64,000 bases of DNA from Desulfamplus sp964425195 (GTDB lineage: Bacteria > Desulfobacterota > Desulfobacteria > Desulfobacterales > Desulfobacteraceae): assembly GCA_964425195.1 (NCBI GenBank), contig CAYRLG010000010.1:1-64000 (forward strand), read 5' to 3'. Every line of letters begins with the position of its first letter. Positions within the stretch are counted from its first letter, which is position 1. Positions 1-7,566 of this stretch are shown here, in pieces. The position numbers and the translations under genes are program-made. The notes under the pieces were generated by a model. That model was not told the DNA's origin and ran no database searches. It saw nothing but the letters and a program-made list of their open reading frames with translations.

Positions 1-336
1 TTTATCGTTTCTATAAAATGCTCCTAAAATCAGATTCTCCTCTACTGTCAATCTTGGAAATATGCGTCTTCCTTCAGGAACTTGACATAATCCAAGAGGA
101 GGTAGTTTTTCAGGAGCAATACTTTTTAAAGAAATTCCATTATAAAAAACTTCACCTTTTTCAAGCGGAACAATCCCACAAATAGTCATTAAGGTTGTAG
201 ATTTGCCAGCACCGTTAGCGCCAATAATTGCAACTATTTCACCTTTATATACTTTAAGAGATACATTTCTAAGAGCTTTAATACTTCCATAGCCTGAATA
301 GACATTCTTCAATTCAAGAATCGGTTCAGAGGACAT
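1..336 (-). CDS. livF: Branched-chain amino acid ABC transporter ATP-binding protein LivF (N-terminal part)
   Basis: The last gene of the liv operon runs off the left edge, so only about 112 N-terminal residues are visible. Translation from the ATG at 336 begins MSSEPILELKNVYSGYGSIK and contains the Walker A motif GANGAGKST, followed by the PEGRRIFPRLTVEENL segment that is characteristic of LivF rather than LivG. LivF is one of the two cytoplasmic ATPases that power uptake of leucine, isoleucine and valine through LivHM. It starts 4 bp after the livM stop, with GGAGT just upstream, so it is translationally linked to livM. The family is about 235 aa; the remainder lies outside the window. Confidence 0.93.
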   Translation of the reverse strand, partial: MSSEPILELKNVYSGYGSIKALRNVSLKVYKGEIVAIIGANGAGKSTTLMTICGIVPLEKGEVFYNGISLKSIAPEKLPPLGLCQVPEGRRIFPRLTVEENLILGAFYRNDK

Positions 337-340
337 AAGA

Positions 341-1582
341 TTACTCCTTAACTTCAGAAACTTCAGATTTTGTGTCCATCAATTTTTTGCGTTTGGCAAC
401 AATGAGTCCGGACGGCCTAAATAGCATCATAATAACCATAGCAGAACCAAATACAAGCATTCTGTATGATTCAAGTTCACGAAAGACCTCTGGTAACGCA
501 ATCAATGCAATAACGCCAAGCATAATTCCAGGAATTGAACTCATTCCACCAAGCACAACCATAGAGAGTACCATAACAGACTCAAGAAATGTAAAACTTT
601 CAGGGCTTACAAATTTCATTCTTGCAGCAAAAAGAGCTCCTGCAACACCAGCAAAAACGGCACCCATTGCATAAGCAAGTAACTTATAATAAAAGGTGTT
701 GACACCCATTAGTTCCGCAGCAGTCTCATCTTCCCTTATTGATTCTAATGCTCGTCCTATTCTTGAGAAATTGATACGGGTAACAGCAATAATGGTAAGA
801 ATAGCAAGAGCTAAAGCGAAATAGTAGAATATTTCAAGTTTTCTTACCCAAAATATCTCAAAGGTGAATCCATTTTCTATAACAGGCTTAAGAATTCCAA
901 TAGGTTTAATACCGAGTATTCCGTTAGGACCATTTGTCAAACTCATCCAGTTATTAAGAATAATACGAACAATTTCACCAAATCCTAACGTAACAATAGC
1001 AAGATAATCCCCACGCATTCTCAAAGTGGGATATCCTACAATACATCCGGCTATACATGCAGATATCCCAGCAAGCGGAAAACAGACCCAAAAACCAATT
1101 CCATATTTTATATTTAAAATAGCGTAAGTATATGCTCCTACACCATAAAAGGCTATATGACCTAAATCAAGCATACCCGCAAGTCCAGCAACTACATATA
1201 GTCCAAGACCTAAACATATATAAAGCAGAACATTAATGGCAACATCTGTAGGGTATCTTCCAGTTATAAATGGATATATAATTGCTATAATTAGAAGAGC
1301 AGACTTCCATGTCCATGAAGGCATGGTTTGAACCATATTGTTAAGTTTCTGACTTGTATTGACAATAGGTTCAGTGAAAAATCTGAAATTTCCACTTTTA
1401 TTTACAATATAAACAATAAACCAAACAAATGTTCCTGCTAAAATATATAACCATACAGTTAGCGTCTGCTTGAAAGACAGGGTCCCGTCAGCATGGATAC
1501 CCAGAAGAGGCCACAGAAGACCTAATAGCCACAGCATTGTGATTACATACTGTTTCCAGATTTTTTTAAACTCTTGTATCAT
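341..1582 (-). CDS. livM: Branched-chain amino acid ABC transporter permease LivM
   Basis: Polytopic inner-membrane permease of the high-affinity leucine/isoleucine/valine importer, partner of LivH. The central part carries the family hallmarks: GLYVVAGLAGMLDLGHIAFYG and, later, TLGFGEIVRIILNNW and the EAA-like loop AAELMGVNTFYYKLLAYAMG. I place the start at the ATG at 1582 (MIQEFKKIW), which overlaps the end of livH by 17 bp with GGCGAG upstream. A longer frame with a TTG start at 1630 exists but lies mostly inside livH and lacks a good ribosome-binding site. About 413 aa, with an N-terminal hydrophobic extension relative to the shortest LivM proteins. It belongs to the livGKHMF operon. Confidence 0.93.
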   Translation of the reverse strand: MIQEFKKIWKQYVITMLWLLGLLWPLLGIHADGTLSFKQTLTVWLYILAGTFVWFIVYIVNKSGNFRFFTEPIVNTSQKLNNMVQTMPSWTWKSALLIIAIIYPFITGRYPTDVAINVLLYICLGLGLYVVAGLAGMLDLGHIAFYGVGAYTYAILNIKYGIGFWVCFPLAGISACIAGCIVGYPTLRMRGDYLAIVTLGFGEIVRIILNNWMSLTNGPNGILGIKPIGILKPVIENGFTFEIFWVRKLEIFYYFALALAILTIIAVTRINFSRIGRALESIREDETAAELMGVNTFYYKLLAYAMGAVFAGVAGALFAARMKFVSPESFTFLESVMVLSMVVLGGMSSIPGIMLGVIALIALPEVFRELESYRMLVFGSAMVIMMLFRPSGLIVAKRKKLMDTKSEVSEVKE

Positions 1583-2477
1583 CGATATTCTCGCCCATAA
1601 TTCCTGTTGGTTTAAAATATAAAACTCCAATTAATATAACAAATGCAAATACATCCTTATATTCTCCTGAAATATAGCCTGCACCAAATATCTCAACCAT
1701 ACCAATAATTAATCCACCAAGCATGGCACCAGTAATGTTTCCAATACCGCCAAGTACAGCGGCAGAGAATGCTTTGATACCAGGTAAAAATCCCATATCG
1801 TAACGAACAGAGCCATAATATAAGCCAACCATAATACCGGCTGCTGCCGCAAGTCCAGCACCAATAGCAAATGTAAGAGAGATGATTTTGTTACTTCCAA
1901 TGGCTACAAGTGCAGACATTACTTTATCTTGAGCAGTAGCACGCATTGCCATTCCAATTTTTGTTTTAAATACAAGAAGATTCAATGCAACAAGCAATGT
2001 AGCTGTAAGGCAGACTATAAGAACTTGAAGATAACTAATAGTTATAACACCAACATTAAAGCCTCCCTGAAATAATTCGCTTGGGTAGGCTTTATCATAT
2101 ACCCCTTGAGTGAGCATCAAGCCGTTAGATAAAAATATAGATACACCCAATGCTGAGAGAAGAGCTGCAAGGCGAGACTCCTTTCTCAGTGGTTTATATG
2201 CTATTTTCTCAACACCAATAGCAAGGTATGCACAATAGATCATGGAAAGGGCAAATGAGGCGGTAAGGCAAAATATTGGATGTGTCTCCATATACCCAAG
2301 ACCTGTAAAGAAACTTAGGAATATAACTCCAACATATCCTCCGGTGGCAAAAAATTCTCCATGGGCAAAATTGATCAACTGTATAACACCATAAACCATG
2401 GTGTATCCCAGTGCAATTAGTGCATAGATGCCGCCAAGTGTAATACCGTTAATAAGCTGCTGAATAAAAAAATCCAT
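1566..2477 (-). CDS. livH: Branched-chain amino acid ABC transporter permease LivH
   Basis: 303-aa inner-membrane permease, second membrane subunit of the LivHM heterodimer. It opens with the typical LivH N-terminus FIQQLINGITLGGIYALIAL followed by GYTMVYGVIQLINFAHGE, and its C-terminal half contains FSAAVLGGIGNITGAMLGG, the EAA-like coupling segment of this family. Roughly eight hydrophobic segments are visible over the normal family length (about 300 aa). Its 3' end overlaps livM. The gap to the upstream livK is about 75 bp and holds a strong hairpin. Confidence 0.95.
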   Translation of the reverse strand: MDFFIQQLINGITLGGIYALIALGYTMVYGVIQLINFAHGEFFATGGYVGVIFLSFFTGLGYMETHPIFCLTASFALSMIYCAYLAIGVEKIAYKPLRKESRLAALLSALGVSIFLSNGLMLTQGVYDKAYPSELFQGGFNVGVITISYLQVLIVCLTATLLVALNLLVFKTKIGMAMRATAQDKVMSALVAIGSNKIISLTFAIGAGLAAAAGIMVGLYYGSVRYDMGFLPGIKAFSAAVLGGIGNITGAMLGGLIIGMVEIFGAGYISGEYKDVFAFVILIGVLYFKPTGIMGENIDDTRV

Positions 2478-2515
2478 TTTATTTTTTCACATTTTTTAAT
2501 GAGATTTGGCGGGAA

Positions 2516-2539
2516 ACCTCGCTCATTTAAGAGCGAGGT
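2516..2539 (-). promoter_or_regulatory. Intercistronic hairpin between livK and livH
   Basis: A perfect 9-bp inverted repeat (ACCTCGCTC / GAGCGAGGT) with a 6-nt loop sits 13 bp after the livK stop. No T-run follows it on the minus strand, so it does not look like a full terminator. Such hairpins behind binding-protein genes commonly stabilise the upstream mRNA or attenuate, giving more binding protein than permease. That role is inferred here. Confidence 0.6.
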
Positions 2540-2551
2540 CAATGAATAGAA

Positions 2552-3691
2552 CTATTTTATTAAACCTGTTGCAGGATCCCAATAGGGAATAAACTGACCA
2601 TTTACAACTTTAAATGCAATATAAGAAGAACCAGAATCACCATTCTCTTTAAATTTTACATGTTTAGAAGCTCCTTTAAAGTCAAGTTTCATAAGCTCAG
2701 CTTTTATCTTATCAGCATCTGTTGAGCCAGCAGCTTTAATAGCTTTTAAAAGTGCGGTTGTAGAGTCATAAGCGTAAGTTGCATAAGCTGCTATTTTACC
2801 ATATTTAGGAACATATTTTTCTTCAAAAGCTTTATATTCAGGTGTTGTAGGATCTGTAAAGCCATAAGTTAAATAGACACCTTCAGCAGCGTCTTTTGCA
2901 ACTTCCATAAATTTTGGTTGGAATACTGCATCTTGAGTAACAATTTGAGCCGCGATCCCCATTCTTTTAGCTTGAATGCTCATAAGAGCAGCTGGAGAGT
3001 AGCCTTGAAGGGACATATAGAGGATATCTGGATTGGCAGATTTTACCTTTGTTAGAACTGCTGAAAAATCTTTATCTCCCTGATTTACATGATCGTGATT
3101 AACAACATTTAGTCCAAGAGCCTTTAAGTTTTTAGAAACACCATCTGCAAGACCTTGTGAATAGGTAGTTTTATCATCAATAATAAAGATTGTCTTAGCA
3201 TTTAGTGACTCTTTCATAAACTTTGCAGCAGCTGGAGCTTGATCATCATCTCTTCCGCACATTCTAAACATATATGGAAGACCTCTGTCTGTAACCTGCT
3301 CGTTAGTAGATGCAGGTGTAATAACAACAATTCCAGCTTCATTAAGTATCTCTGATGCAGGAATTGTAGATGATGAGCAGTAAGCACCAATAACACCTAC
3401 AACCTCAAGATTTATAAGTTTATTAGCAGCAGCTACAGCTTGTCTTGGATCGCAAACAGTATCTTGTGGCAACAATTCAATTTTATCATAACCAGGAATA
3501 CCTCCTTCCTTCTGTTCAAAAACTTCAATTGCTGTAAGAACGCCATTTTTGATGTCTGTTCCATCAGAAGCATAAGGACCTGTCAAAGGGCTAAGTGACC
3601 CTATTTTTAGGGTTTTAGCAGATGCCGTTGATATTATAAACGGAATAACAAGCAGACCCATTACTACAGCCAAAAGACTTTTTTTACTCAT
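2552..3691 (-). CDS. livK: Periplasmic branched-chain amino acid binding protein (LivK/LivJ type)
   Basis: Substrate-binding protein of the importer. The start is the ATG at 3691, preceded by AAGGAGAGAGAA; a longer in-frame extension to 3784 overlaps livG's end and has no such site. The first 26 or so residues (MSKKSLLAVVMGLL..STASA) form a signal peptide. The mature part begins KTLKIGSLSPLTGPYASDG, the classic type I periplasmic-binding fold entry of the Leu/Ile/Val family, and contains the GAYCSSSTIPASEILNEAG ligand-site region. About 379 aa precursor, the normal size. It follows livG by about 60 bp and precedes a strong hairpin, consistent with higher expression than the permeases. Confidence 0.95.
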   Translation of the reverse strand: MSKKSLLAVVMGLLVIPFIISTASAKTLKIGSLSPLTGPYASDGTDIKNGVLTAIEVFEQKEGGIPGYDKIELLPQDTVCDPRQAVAAANKLINLEVVGVIGAYCSSSTIPASEILNEAGIVVITPASTNEQVTDRGLPYMFRMCGRDDDQAPAAAKFMKESLNAKTIFIIDDKTTYSQGLADGVSKNLKALGLNVVNHDHVNQGDKDFSAVLTKVKSANPDILYMSLQGYSPAALMSIQAKRMGIAAQIVTQDAVFQPKFMEVAKDAAEGVYLTYGFTDPTTPEYKAFEEKYVPKYGKIAAYATYAYDSTTALLKAIKAAGSTDADKIKAELMKLDFKGASKHVKFKENGDSGSSYIAFKVVNGQFIPYWDPATGLIK

Positions 3692-3749
3692 TTCTCTCTC
3701 CTTAAAAATTAGTAATTTAATAAAAACAGTAATAATTTTGATAAAAAAA

Positions 3750-4517
3750 TTATTGGTTAGCTGGCTGACCAAGATATGCTTCAATTACCTGAGGATTCTT
3801 TTGAATCTCTTGAGGGGTTCCTTCAGCAATTTTGATACCGTGATCAACACAAACAATACGATTACAGACACCCATAACAACCTTCATATCATGTTCTACT
3901 AAAAGCACATCAATTCCACTTTTTGATATCTTCTCAATATCCTTCATTAATTCAGCACTCTCAGAAGGGTTCATACCAGCTGCTGGCTCGTCAAGAAGAA
4001 GAACCTTAGGCTCCGAGGCAAGTGCTCTGGCAATTTCAAGTCTTCTTTGATATCCATAAGGCAGATTTGATGCCACAGTATCTGCAAATTTAACAACACC
4101 CATGAAATGTAAAGCATCCAATGCTTTCTTCTTTATAAAAACCTCTTCTTTTTGCTGGGATTTTGTTTTTAGTAATGCACCTAATACTCCAGAATTTGAT
4201 CTGCAATGCATTGCAACCATAGTATTCTCAAGTGCTGTCATTTTGGAAAATAGACGAATATTTTGAAAAGTTCTTGCAATACCTTTAGAAAAAATTTCGT
4301 GAGGTCGCCTTCCAAGAAGGCTCTCACCTTCAAATATTACATCTCCTTCTGTGGCTTTGTAAACTCCGGTAAGAACATTAAAAATGGTAGTTTTTCCTGC
4401 ACCATTTGGACCAATTAATCCTAATACTTCTCCTGTGTTAATAGAAAAACTCAATTCAGACAGGGCATAAAGACCGCCAAATCTAACGGTTATATTCTTT
4501 AATTCTAAATGTGCCAT
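3750..4517 (-). CDS. livG: Branched-chain amino acid ABC transporter ATP-binding protein LivG
   Basis: 255-aa cytoplasmic ATPase, first gene of the liv operon. Visible motifs are Walker A GPNGAGKTT (about residues 36-44), the LivG-specific IARTFQNIRLFSKMTALENT stretch, and the Walker B region KVLLLDEPAAGMNP followed by the H-loop LLVEHDMKVVM. It differs from LivF by the long insertion between Walker A and the signature and by the NPSE motif. A candidate promoter and operator-like palindrome lie just upstream. Confidence 0.95.
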   Translation of the reverse strand: MAHLELKNITVRFGGLYALSELSFSINTGEVLGLIGPNGAGKTTIFNVLTGVYKATEGDVIFEGESLLGRRPHEIFSKGIARTFQNIRLFSKMTALENTMVAMHCRSNSGVLGALLKTKSQQKEEVFIKKKALDALHFMGVVKFADTVASNLPYGYQRRLEIARALASEPKVLLLDEPAAGMNPSESAELMKDIEKISKSGIDVLLVEHDMKVVMGVCNRIVCVDHGIKIAEGTPQEIQKNPQVIEAYLGQPANQ

Positions 4518-4550
4518 ATTTTTTTCAAACCATTATGTATTGTTGAGACT

Positions 4551-4572
4551 TACAGGTGTATTATATCCTGTA
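4551..4572 (-). promoter_or_regulatory. Candidate promoter -10 and overlapping palindromic operator upstream of livG
   Basis: On the minus strand a TATAAT hexamer (4560-4565) lies about 43 bp upstream of the livG start. It sits inside an inverted repeat TACAGG-N10-CCTGTA (4551-4572). The -35 region is T-rich but not a clear consensus. A symmetric site covering a -10 element is what a repressor operator would look like; the regulator is unknown. Confidence 0.4.
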
Positions 4573-4880
4573 CGACATGCGGAAAAATAGATAGAATGAG
4601 TACAATTACGAAATATGTAAATAAAGATACCTCTTAATAGTATAATATATAAAGATTATCTCGCATTACTTGAACAAAGAGACAGCGTGAAATTTAATTA
4701 TAGGCTTTTAAACACACTGTCAACAAAAAATTAATAGCATTAAATATCGGTAAAAGCATTATGTAGTATCGTAAAATTAGATTATAATTGATATTCATAA
4801 AACGATAGAACGATTTTAATGGTTAGACCATTACTATTATGCTCATTTTCTTTTGTCAAGGCTTTTTACAACAAAAGATA

Positions 4881-4920
4881 AAAAAAGCAGATACTTTTTA
4901 TGGGTAAAAAAATATCTGCT
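4881..4920 (-). terminator. Rho-independent terminator of the qrc operon
   Basis: Stem AGCAGATA (4886-4893) / TATCTGCT (4913-4920), with a 19-nt loop that can pair further. On the minus strand it is followed at once by a run of T residues (complement of 4881-4886). It lies 43 bp beyond the stop of the small membrane protein gene, as expected for the end of the qrc transcript. Confidence 0.65.
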
Positions 4921-4962
4921 CTTTTATTTAACATATATGTTTTATACTACTTTTCAAATTTA

Positions 4963-5181
4963 TCAGTGGTGTCCTCCAGCTTGTTTAATACAACAAGCTC
5001 CATGGTGAGCAGCATCAGAAGAACCATTATGGTGTCCCCCCTTACCACTTACTGTATCCAGAATAGTCTTAACAAGACAGTAAGTCATTCCAAGACTTAG
5101 AATAATTATGGTGTACCACATTCCTCCAAAAAAGAGATAATGACCAGCATCCCATACCCATTCAAAACAAAATGGAAACAT
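4963..5181 (-). CDS. Small membrane protein with His/Cys-rich tail, last gene of the qrc cluster
   Basis: A 72-aa protein that I do not recognise by family. Residues 10-40 are strongly hydrophobic and aromatic (one, possibly two, membrane segments: DAGHYLFFGGMWYTIIILSL). The C-terminal third is polar and rich in metal-ligand residues, with GGHH, AAHHGACC and a terminal GGHH. It lies 122 bp downstream of qrcD on the same strand and before a terminator, so it is probably transcribed with qrcABCD. A role in assembly, metal handling or stabilisation of Qrc is only inference from position and composition. The clear membrane segment and its place ahead of the terminator make it likely to be a real gene. 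Confidence 0.7.
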   Translation of the reverse strand: MFPFCFEWVWDAGHYLFFGGMWYTIIILSLGMTYCLVKTILDTVSGKGGHHNGSSDAAHHGACCIKQAGGHH

Positions 5182-5303
5182 AAATATTCTCCCCTTTAAT
5201 CTATTTTATACTATTATATAGTATTGTATTATCATCAAATACCATATAGATATAAGTAATAACAAAATTTATATTAATAGTACATTTTGTATTAGTAAAA
5301 TTT

Positions 5304-6542
5304 CTATTTATTCTCGTAAAGCTCTTGTTCTTGTGGGAACACCGGCAAATAACGGTATGCTAATGAGATAAGAATAATACCATAAGCCACAGGAAGAATA
5401 GTTGTTGCGACCTCCTGCCAGCTTGGAATATAGAGTGCCCATGTATCAAAACTCATTACAGGAACTGCCATAACCTGAAGAACCATTACCCATCTGTTAA
5501 GGCATACTCCAAAAACACCAAGAACTATAGCAATAAGAAGGAGTTTTTTGTTCTCTCTGTATTTTTTTACAGTAAGAATAACAGCAGGTACAATACCGCC
5601 TAAAACAATCTCTGCAAATAGTATCCATATACCATAAAATGCGTTGTTTGAATAAAAATCCATCAGGGAGAATCCCATATCTGGTGCTGTAACGCCAGCC
5701 CAATATATGGTATCAATAATTTTTGCCACAATATATGTGGCTATCATCCAACCCGAAATCTTTGCAAGTAGATGTACTACATTATCCTTAACAAGTTTTT
5801 TTCGAGTTATTCCTTCAAAAATTTTAGTAACTACTAATGTGAAACATGGACCATAGGCTGCGGCAGACCATGTAAAGAGAAAGAAAGTCCATGGCCATAC
5901 AAGTAACCCTTCCCTATAAGCAAATGGACGACCATAAAGAACGCCAGCCACACCACCAAGAGAGCCTTGATGGAAACATGACAAAAATGCGCCTGTTGCA
6001 GCAAAAACAGCCATAACACCGTGCATATTATGGCTTAAATTGTGAAAAAAAGGAATTTTGTTAATCTTACGATTTTCAAGAATAAGCGGAATGAACTCAA
6101 TTGTAAGAACACTGAAATATAAAGATAGACAGAATGCAACTTCTGTAAGCATTGAGTGAACATTGGCATGCCAGAAGATAAACCATCCTCTCAGAGGTTG
6201 TCCAATATCAATAGCAAGAATAAGAAGAGCAGAGCTATAACAAATAAAGCCAATTACAACGGCAAGGTTAATAATGTTTTTAAGTTCGTCAATTCCAAAT
6301 ACATATTTGAGAAGTCCGGTAAAAAAAGCACCGCCTCCAATAGCAATGACTGCAAGGTCAGCCCATATCCAGAGGGCAAAGCCATAATAGTCATTCATAT
6401 TGGTCTGATTTAGCCCTTTGAGCCAGCACAGACCCATGGCATAAACTCCCCATAGAAGTACAGCACTTACCACAGCAAGACCTGTTGCGAAAACAGGAAA
6501 TGGGCAGCGTTTTGCACCTTCGGGTATTAATGCAGAATCCAT
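5304..6542 (-). CDS. qrcD: Menaquinone reductase integral membrane subunit QrcD (NrfD/PsrC family)
   Basis: 412-aa polytopic membrane protein, about ten hydrophobic segments, of the NrfD/PsrC quinone-interacting family. Recognisable stretches include WIWADLAVIAIGGGAFFTG and IDIGQPLRGWFIFWHANVHSM, which in the family form the quinone-site half of the subunit. In sulfate reducers QrcD is the menaquinone-reducing membrane anchor of the Qrc complex. Gene order (cytochrome c, molybdopterin-type protein, Fe-S protein, NrfD protein) matches the Desulfovibrio qrcABCD operon exactly, which separates it from the related ACIII and Psr clusters. The gap to qrcC is about 98 bp. Confidence 0.93.
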   Translation of the reverse strand: MDSALIPEGAKRCPFPVFATGLAVVSAVLLWGVYAMGLCWLKGLNQTNMNDYYGFALWIWADLAVIAIGGGAFFTGLLKYVFGIDELKNIINLAVVIGFICYSSALLILAIDIGQPLRGWFIFWHANVHSMLTEVAFCLSLYFSVLTIEFIPLILENRKINKIPFFHNLSHNMHGVMAVFAATGAFLSCFHQGSLGGVAGVLYGRPFAYREGLLVWPWTFFLFTWSAAAYGPCFTLVVTKIFEGITRKKLVKDNVVHLLAKISGWMIATYIVAKIIDTIYWAGVTAPDMGFSLMDFYSNNAFYGIWILFAEIVLGGIVPAVILTVKKYRENKKLLLIAIVLGVFGVCLNRWVMVLQVMAVPVMSFDTWALYIPSWQEVATTILPVAYGIILISLAYRYLPVFPQEQELYENK

Positions 6543-6640
6543 ATTATATCACTCCTAAGTTTGTGGTTATTTTATAAATTTCTTTTTGAATATTACAAAA
6601 TATTGAAGCCTTCACGCAGATCATATTGGAAAATTACTTT

Positions 6641-7486
6641 TTAACTATGACCTTTGGCATCAGCAGATATGATCTCCTTACCCCACTCTCCTTTGCGGTA
6701 GTTATCTCCAGCTTTTCTGACCCATTCTCGCTCTGAGATATAATAAACCTTAGGGTTTGTCTGAAGTCTCTCCAGAATACGGAATGCTTTTGGATTTCTT
6801 GGTTTTCCACATTGATGTGGATCTGGTTTAACCAATTTATAGACTTCATGTTCAGGGTTGTTAAGATTGCCGAATGTTATTGCACCAGCAGGACATGCCT
6901 GAGTACAGGCGGTTTGATATTCTCCCTCTTCAATATCGTCCCTTCTCTCTTCATAGTAGGCTTTGTCTCGTGCTGCTTGATATCTGTGATAACAGAAGCT
7001 GCATTTTTCAACAACACCTCTCATTCTTGGAGAGACATTTGGACTTAGATACTCCTCCATTCCGTCTGGCCATTTCGGATCCCACCAGTTAAAGTAGCGT
7101 GCATGGTAAGGGCAAGCTCCCATACAGTAACGACATCCAAAACAACGGGTATAAATCTGACTTACAATACCTGTGTCATATCCATAATCAGTAGCTGTAG
7201 CTGGGCATACAGATACACAAGGAGAGTGTCCGTGATCTCCTTTTCCGCCGCACTGCATACATGGTCTTGGCATATAACATATATCAGTTTCTGGAAAAGG
7301 TTTCCCATTAGTCAGCTTAAATACCTTCATCCATGTAATACTGTCTTTTTTGTTTGTTTCATCTTCTTTAAACGGAACGTTATTTTCAGACATACATGCT
7401 ACCATGCAAGAACCGCATCCAGTGCATTTGTCTAAATCTATCACCATTCCGAATTTATATGCTTTTCCGTGGTTATCTTGTGTCAT
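6641..7486 (-). CDS. qrcC: Menaquinone reductase iron-sulfur subunit QrcC
   Basis: 281-aa periplasmic-side ferredoxin-like subunit with four cysteine clusters. These are CTGCGSCMVAC (residues 21-31), CMQC..CVSVCPA, CFGCRYCMGACPY and a split CSFCYHR..CTQACPA group, giving the usual cubane set of NrfC/DmsB-type subunits. It passes electrons from the QrcA/QrcB side to QrcD. There is no signal peptide of its own; export would be by co-translocation with the Tat-signal-bearing QrcB, as is known for this family. The start ATG is preceded by AGAGG. Confidence 0.93.
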   Translation of the reverse strand: MTQDNHGKAYKFGMVIDLDKCTGCGSCMVACMSENNVPFKEDETNKKDSITWMKVFKLTNGKPFPETDICYMPRPCMQCGGKGDHGHSPCVSVCPATATDYGYDTGIVSQIYTRCFGCRYCMGACPYHARYFNWWDPKWPDGMEEYLSPNVSPRMRGVVEKCSFCYHRYQAARDKAYYEERRDDIEEGEYQTACTQACPAGAITFGNLNNPEHEVYKLVKPDPHQCGKPRNPKAFRILERLQTNPKVYYISEREWVRKAGDNYRKGEWGKEIISADAKGHS

Positions 7487-7566
7487 CGGAACCTCTTTAC
7501 AAATTATATTTTTACCATGAAATTAAATTAAATAAATTTTCATGATCCGGAGTAACCAGAATTTTA

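Larger units (their letters stand above)
4518..4962. other. Intergenic region between the liv and qrc operons
   Basis: About 445 bp with no convincing gene. It holds the livG promoter candidate at its left end and the qrc-side terminator (4886-4920) at its right end. The remaining 4573-4885 is very AT-rich and I see no conserved RNA fold or coding potential in it. Confidence 0.6.

Noticed and set aside
4900..5100. Plus-strand open frame opposite the small membrane protein
   Set aside because: Starts within the qrc terminator hairpin and is antisense to a better supported gene; low-complexity Ser/Ile-rich translation.
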